Part shown: in pieces, positions 39,269 to 44,155 of the stretch
Position numbering within the stretch: the stretch's first letter is position 1
Layout: each line of letters opens with the position of its first letter
NCBI GenBank assembly: GCA_018699395.1
Contig: JABIQN010000050.1
Coordinates: forward strand, 1 to 44,155
From: Gammaproteobacteria bacterium
GTDB lineage: Bacteria > Pseudomonadota > Gammaproteobacteria > Steroidobacterales > Woeseiaceae
Length of the DNA: 44,155 nucleotides
Reading direction: 5' to 3'
Made by a program: the position numbers and the translations under genes
The notes under the pieces: generated by a model
The model's input: the letters and a program-made list of their open reading frames with translations, nothing else
Database searches by the model: none
Told to the model about the DNA's origin: nothing

Positions 39269-40011
39269 CAGATAAGGTAAAGAACAACGAAGACCTCGCA
39301 GAGGGCTCGTTGATGTCACATCTCTTCGAGCTCAGAAACCGACTGTTCATCGTTGTCGGCAGCGTGTTTGGCGTGTTTCTTTGTCTCATTCCGTTCTCGC
39401 AACAACTACTAACGTTCGCAGCGGAGCCATTGACACAATTTGTCGCAAGTGAACAGCTCCAAGCTATTAAGCCAATATCACCACTGACTGCTCAAATCTC
39501 TTTGGCGTTCTATATCGCTTTGTTTATTGCGATGCCAATCGTTCTCTATCAGGTCTGGGCGTTCGTGGCGCCGGGTCTTTACCGGAAGGAAAAGCGCTTC
39601 GCGTCGCCACTGTTCATTTCGAGCATCTTGTTGTTCTATGCCGGCTTAGCCTTTGCCTACTTTGTAGTGCTGCCCTTAATCTTCGGCTTTATCGCCTCCT
39701 TCGCGGCGGAGATTATCGACTGGAAACCTGATATCGCTGAGTACATCAGTTTTGTCATGATGATCATCTTGGTTTTTGGTGTTGCATTTGAGACTCCGGT
39801 CGCAACTGTTCTGACCGTCTGGACTGGTCTCACCACACCCGAAAAGCTTGGCAAAGCACGGCCATATGTTTTTCTTGGAGCATTTGTCATCGGCATGCTG
39901 CTTACGCCACCCGACGTCATTAGCCAGACGATTCTCGCGATACCGGTTTATCTCCTTTTTGAACTTGGCATCATAATGTCGAAATTCTTAAAGTCAGGAC
40001 GCATCAAGTAG
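39265..40011 (+). CDS. tatC: Sec-independent translocase TatC
   Basis: LMSHLFELRNRLFIVVGSV, YQVWAFVAPGLYRKEKRFA, FGVAFETPVATVLTVWTGL, LLTPPDVISQTILAIPVYLLFELGI. Confidence 0.97.
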   Translation: MTDKVKNNEDLAEGSLMSHLFELRNRLFIVVGSVFGVFLCLIPFSQQLLTFAAEPLTQFVASEQLQAIKPISPLTAQISLAFYIALFIAMPIVLYQVWAFVAPGLYRKEKRFASPLFISSILLFYAGLAFAYFVVLPLIFGFIASFAAEIIDWKPDIAEYISFVMMIILVFGVAFETPVATVLTVWTGLTTPEKLGKARPYVFLGAFVIGMLLTPPDVISQTILAIPVYLLFELGIIMSKFLKSGRIK

Positions 40012-40261
40012 TGCATGTGGGCCGTAAGTAGTTTTTCTTGATAGGTTCTACTTAGCACAGAAATGCAAGAGCGTCGGCTTACTGATTGCACCCAGCCAGA
40101 TCACTGGCGCAGCGCTGATAACGGGAGCGAGTATTGCGATTCTACTTATAACTAACTTCAGCCTCGCGCTATCTTTAGCGTTGCTGGGGCTTGCTTGCTG
40201 CCGACAATGACTAACGCAGAGTAGTCGATGAAACCCACGGTGGCGTGAAACTTGGCATCAC

Positions 40262-41125
40262 TCAGCGGCCAATACAGGTTCCCGCATATGCTTTTTGCAC
40301 GCCAGCATTCTCGATTTGGCAGCTGTTGTCATAGGTTTCGCCATCCACACCACAAACCGGCAAGAAATCGTTCGAACAATTTTCGCCCAGACTTTCGCAA
40401 ACACCTGCGTATTCTATAGTGATACCGCGGCGCTCAGCGAAACAAGCGTTACCGTAGGTCATCGCATCTTCGCCACACACCGGCACGAACAAGCGTGGGC
40501 ATGAGCGTACGTTACAAAGCCCTTCTGTGAAGTTAGTTACACCGGCTTTTTCCCCAAAGCAGGCATTGTCATAGGTAACGCCATCTTCACCGCACACCGG
40601 TGCGAATACCTGCGGACAATTATTGACATCGCAAACACCCTCACGCTGTACCAGAATTCGATCAGCTTCAGCCTCGCAACGATTCATGAATGTTCGACCG
40701 CTCATACCACAAACGGGGTTATCATAACTCGGGCATCCGTTTACTGTGCAGGCGCCAAGACCAGCAATTTCAGCCCCTGATTTACCGGCAAAACACTCAT
40801 TAATATAAGTGTTGCCATCGGCTCCACAAACGGGATTGAATGTCTCAGGACAACCGTCAGGCTCTACGCCAACACACATACCCACTGTCGCGATTTCAAC
40901 CCCAGCGATCCCAGCCACACAATTGTTACTGTATGTATTTCCATCTACGCCGCACACCGGATCGTATTGCATAGTGCATGCAATCTCATCGCTCTCCGCT
41001 AAAACCAGTGTCGACGCGGTTGAGGGAAATATTCTCTGCAGATCCACATCGCCAGCTGCTGCCGACATCATCGAACACATGAAAAGAGCGGTCGCACAAA
41101 GGCTAATATTGAATTTATGTTTCAT
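40262..41125 (-). CDS. Secreted protein with six tandem Kazal-like serine protease inhibitor domains
   Basis: Signal peptide MKHKFNISLCATALFMCSMMSAAAG, then six repeats of C-x7-C-x10-C-x14-C with PVCGxDGxTYxNxC-type core; 24 Cys in the mature protein, all in the pattern. Confidence 0.93.
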   Translation of the reverse strand: MKHKFNISLCATALFMCSMMSAAAGDVDLQRIFPSTASTLVLAESDEIACTMQYDPVCGVDGNTYSNNCVAGIAGVEIATVGMCVGVEPDGCPETFNPVCGADGNTYINECFAGKSGAEIAGLGACTVNGCPSYDNPVCGMSGRTFMNRCEAEADRILVQREGVCDVNNCPQVFAPVCGEDGVTYDNACFGEKAGVTNFTEGLCNVRSCPRLFVPVCGEDAMTYGNACFAERRGITIEYAGVCESLGENCSNDFLPVCGVDGETYDNSCQIENAGVQKAYAGTCIGR

Positions 41126-41133
41126 TATTCTCT

Positions 41134-41940
41134 TTAGAGTGCCAATAGGTGTTGTAGTTCAACACTTTTTTGCGATGCCTCAGTTTTATAACTCATTGTG
41201 GCGTTGGCGTCTCGCAACAGCTCGCTAATGGTGACCAATTCAAAACCTTCTGCTTCGAGCTTGGGTAATTCTCGCTCAAGCAAGTCGAGGGTGCTTGAAT
41301 ATGGATGGCCAATCACAATGACAGAGCCTCGCTTGACAGCCAATTGCTTCATGCGCTCGAATTCACGTACGACAGTTTCAGGATGCTGATCCGGGTCGAG
41401 AAAAACATCGCGTTTGCGTGCGTCGACGCCTGTTTCGTCAGCGATCTTGATAGCGATACTTTCGTGCGTTGTAAAGCTATCGACGAAGAACAGATTATCT
41501 CGCGCCTGTATCTCTTCCATCAGCCATCGCATATGACCGGGATGGCGAGTCAATAAGCTGCCGCGGTGGCCGTTCACACCAATGGCGTGTGGCACAGATG
41601 TCAACGCAGCCGCAAATGTATCGTTGAACTCGCTGCGAGTCATGTCAAGACGAATACCGAGTGGCTCTTCATTTCGGTCGCTTATAACTGCTTGCAGCGG
41701 CAAGTGCAGCAGCACTTCTTTGCCACGCTCAAAAGCGCGTACAGCTAGTGACCGGGCGCCTGGTGTTCCCGGCAGCACAGCAAAGGAAATTGGGCCTGGC
41801 AGTTCAATTGCCCGTCGCCCCGCATCAAGCCGGTAACCTAAATCATCAATAATAATCGCTATTCGTGGCGGACTGTTAGCGGCACCTCCCGATGCCAGCA
41901 ACACAAGTAGCGCGAGTAAACAAACTCTTACAGTCGTCAT
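41134..41940 (-). CDS. yibQ: Divergent polysaccharide deacetylase family protein (YibQ-like)
   Basis: RIAIIIDDLGYRLDAGRRAIELPGPISFAVLPGTPGA, EVLLHLPLQ, GVNGHRGSLLT, FFVDSFTT, VIVIGHPY. Confidence 0.9.
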   Translation of the reverse strand: MTTVRVCLLALLVLLASGGAANSPPRIAIIIDDLGYRLDAGRRAIELPGPISFAVLPGTPGARSLAVRAFERGKEVLLHLPLQAVISDRNEEPLGIRLDMTRSEFNDTFAAALTSVPHAIGVNGHRGSLLTRHPGHMRWLMEEIQARDNLFFVDSFTTHESIAIKIADETGVDARKRDVFLDPDQHPETVVREFERMKQLAVKRGSVIVIGHPYSSTLDLLERELPKLEAEGFELVTISELLRDANATMSYKTEASQKSVELQHLLAL

Positions 41941-43157
41941 TGCGCCTGACTGTGCATCACAGAGCGAGGCTTGAGTTGCAGTATCGCTTCCGCCAACTGT
42001 TGGTCGGCCTCGCTATCAAGGATTCCAGCTAAGCTGAGATCCGGAAAACCGGGCGCGTCATCGATATGAACATCGGGCATGATGCCAATCTCGTGGATAG
42101 AGTTACCCGATGGCGTGTGATATCGCGATGTTGTAATTTTGATCGCGCGGCCCTTCGACAATGGCATGACGGTCTGTACCAGTCCTTTGCCAAATGTCGG
42201 TGTGCCAACAATGGTTGCCCGGTTATGATCCTGCAGTGCTCCGGCCACGATCTCAGCTGCGGACGCCGAGCCACTATTGACAAGCACCGCCATCGTAGCG
42301 CCGTCGAGAATGTCCCCCCGGTGCGCTGAGCGTGTAAAGCGCGCTTCCACGGTACGGCCATCTGCCGATACGATTACTCCGGAGTCCAGAAATAAATCCG
42401 ATACATCCACTGCTGAATCGAGCACACCGCCAGGATTATTGCGAAGGTCCAACACCAGCCCCTCGAGCATACCGTGATTGGCCTCTTGCAAGTCATCAAT
42501 GGCATGACTCAATTCACGTGCCGTGTTATCGCTAAACTGATTGACGCGTACGTAGCCATAGGACGGACGCAGAAATTCTTTATGCACACTGGCAACGCGG
42601 ATAATTTGCCGTTGCATGCCATGATCTATTATGACACCGTCTCGCAGTACAGATAAGGTCACCTTTGAGCCGATCTGGCCCCTCAGCCGCCCCATTGTGT
42701 CGCTCAATCTATCGTATACAATAGCCAGTCCGTCAACGGCAACCAACTCATCACCGCCCCGAATTCCCGCGCGCGCGGCTGGCGATCCGGCGATGGGCGA
42801 GATAATTCGAATTGCATTATCGATTTGCCCGATCTCAATACCGACTCCGGTGTAGCTTCCCGACGTACTGATGCGAATATCACGATATTCACTTGCGGTC
42901 AGATATTCGGAGTGCGGATCCAGATTGTCCACCATGCCGCGCATAGCACTTTCAAGCAAAATAACGTCATCTACAGGCTCGACATACTCGCGCTTGACTC
43001 GCTCAATGACCTCAGCAAAAAGCTGCGCCTGCTCCCAGGCCAGCTCCTGCTTAATAACCGGTCTTCCAGATCCAAGCAAGCTACCGCCGATGGACAGGCT
43101 CAAACCCATGATTACACCGATGACGACAACGAGAATTACTCTTGTTTTCAAAGACAT
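41937..43157 (-). CDS. ctpA: S41 family carboxyl-terminal processing protease
   Basis: PDZ GVGIEIGQIDNAIRIISPIAGSPAARAGIRGGDELVAVDG, LVLDLRNNPGGVLDSAVDVSDLFLD, VLVNSGSASAAEIVAGALQDHNRATIVGTPTFGKGLVQTV. Start placed at MSLKTRVIL. Confidence 0.95.
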   Translation of the reverse strand: MSLKTRVILVVVIGVIMGLSLSIGGSLLGSGRPVIKQELAWEQAQLFAEVIERVKREYVEPVDDVILLESAMRGMVDNLDPHSEYLTASEYRDIRISTSGSYTGVGIEIGQIDNAIRIISPIAGSPAARAGIRGGDELVAVDGLAIVYDRLSDTMGRLRGQIGSKVTLSVLRDGVIIDHGMQRQIIRVASVHKEFLRPSYGYVRVNQFSDNTARELSHAIDDLQEANHGMLEGLVLDLRNNPGGVLDSAVDVSDLFLDSGVIVSADGRTVEARFTRSAHRGDILDGATMAVLVNSGSASAAEIVAGALQDHNRATIVGTPTFGKGLVQTVMPLSKGRAIKITTSRYHTPSGNSIHEIGIMPDVHIDDAPGFPDLSLAGILDSEADQQLAEAILQLKPRSVMHSQAQ

Positions 43158-43229
43158 ATGCTGTTCCAGGCGCCCCGGCCTTTGGCTCTTATGGCACAAT
43201 CTTCGCACCTTAGCACAGAATACCGGCCT

Positions 43230-44155
43230 CTAGTCTCCGGGGCGCGGCGTCATCCAGTCCCTTGGATTCACCGGCTTGATGCCCTTACGAAGCTCGAAAT
43301 ACAGGCTGGATTGTTGTTGCCCACCGCTATCGCCAACCGTCGCTATAACATCCCCCGGCGCCACCCAGTCACCAACGTTCTTGAGGATCATCTCGCTATA
43401 ACCATATAGCGTCATATAACCCTCGCCATGATCAACAATTACGAGCAACCCCATACCCGCCAGCCAGTCAGCGAAAGCAATGCGGCCATGATAGACCGCG
43501 CGCACCTCGCGACCACGAGGTGCCGCAAGTATGACGCCATTCCACTTGATGTTACCGCCAACACGTGGCTGACCGAAATCGTGAACGAGTGTTCCGGTGA
43601 CGGGCCAGATGAGGCGAGCCTTATGCTCTATAAAGGGCTCCTCTGAGCTAATGGAGTAGTCTGACAAGATGCTCGTGAGCTCAGCAATCAATCTACTTAG
43701 ATCCTGTTCCTGGATTGCAAGGCGGCCAACCTCTTGCTCTTCATCAGCGATTCTCTTACGCAAATTAACCAGCAACTCCCGACGCTCTTCGAGCGAGCCG
43801 TTCAGCTCACCAAGCTCCTGATATCGAGCTTTAGACAAACCTGCCAAGCGCGCCTCCTCAGCAGCGATTTTGCTACGTAGCTCATCGAGTTTTCGAATCT
43901 CATCCATCACGGCGGAAATGTTCTCAGCGCGATAGTTATTAAGGTATCGGTAATACGTCATCAGACGCCCGAGCGTTGCCGGCTCACGCTGATTCAGGAG
44001 TAATTTGATTTTTTCCTGGCTGCCACTCATGTAAGCCGTCCGCACCTGTTCCACCAGCTTGTCAGATTCTTTGTCTAAATGAGCCTCGCGAATGACCAAG
44101 TCAGCATCAAGAGTTCGCTTTTTCTTTTCAGTAACCCGCTGCTGGCGCTTAATAC
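43230..44155 (-). CDS. envC: Murein hydrolase activator EnvC-like (coiled coil plus degenerate LytM/M23 domain), N-terminus beyond the window
   Basis: Coiled coil then LIWPVTGTLVHDFGQPRVGGNIKWNGVILAAPRGREVRAVYHGRIAFADWLAGMGLLVIVDHGEGYMTLYGYSE...LYFELRKGIKPVNPRDW. Reading frame stays open to the right edge (...IKRQQRVTEKKKRTLDADLVIREA). Confidence 0.9.
   Translation of the reverse strand, partial: IKRQQRVTEKKKRTLDADLVIREAHLDKESDKLVEQVRTAYMSGSQEKIKLLLNQREPATLGRLMTYYRYLNNYRAENISAVMDEIRKLDELRSKIAAEEARLAGLSKARYQELGELNGSLEERRELLVNLRKRIADEEQEVGRLAIQEQDLSRLIAELTSILSDYSISSEEPFIEHKARLIWPVTGTLVHDFGQPRVGGNIKWNGVILAAPRGREVRAVYHGRIAFADWLAGMGLLVIVDHGEGYMTLYGYSEMILKNVGDWVAPGDVIATVGDSGGQQQSSLYFELRKGIKPVNPRDWMTPRPGD

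Noticed and set aside
43230-44099. EnvC LytM domain as an active M23 endopeptidase
   Set aside because: Zinc-ligand positions are replaced (KWNGVI instead of HxGxD, LYFELR instead of HxH), consistent with the known non-catalytic EnvC activator type.
1-44155. CRISPR arrays, prophage, IS elements, tRNA or rRNA genes
   Set aside because: No direct-repeat/spacer pattern, integrase or transposase motif, or recognisable tRNA/rRNA sequence was seen on either strand.

Overview
44.2 kb window that looks like a gammaproteobacterial chromosome, mostly dense housekeeping operons. Left to right: YbbP-like ABC permease (runs off the left edge), ybbA, tesA, fadD (apparent 1-nt frameshift), a cupin-like exported protein, hemE-pyrF-dgt-aroB-aroK (minus), a pilQ 3' relic, mrcA, a conserved hypothetical, gltA, rpmE, hemW, rdgB (in-frame amber), rph, yicC-gmk-rpoZ-spoT-ridA-recG-ubiA, bioC, a DUF2909-like small gene, SURF1, a hypothetical, cyoE (no ctaA), uvrD, trkA-trkH-dctQ-dctM, an inverted dctP, dtd, tatABC, then a minus-strand envC-ctpA-yibQ operon ending in a secreted protein of six Kazal-like domains. 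No rRNA, tRNA, CRISPR array or IS element was recognised. The most interesting points are: (1) the six-domain Kazal inhibitor, with identical 4-Cys spacing in every repeat and a different predicted P1 residue in each, as the last gene of a cell-envelope protease/hydrolase operon; (2) a probable deletion of pilMNOP and most of pilQ, leaving an antisense pilQ scar at the mrcA start codon; (3) lesions in fadD, rdgB and pilQ; (4) a cluster of DnaA-box-like sites upstream of rpmE; (5) SURF1/cyoE without ctaA or the cox structural genes. All family calls come from reading motifs by eye; no database search was run.
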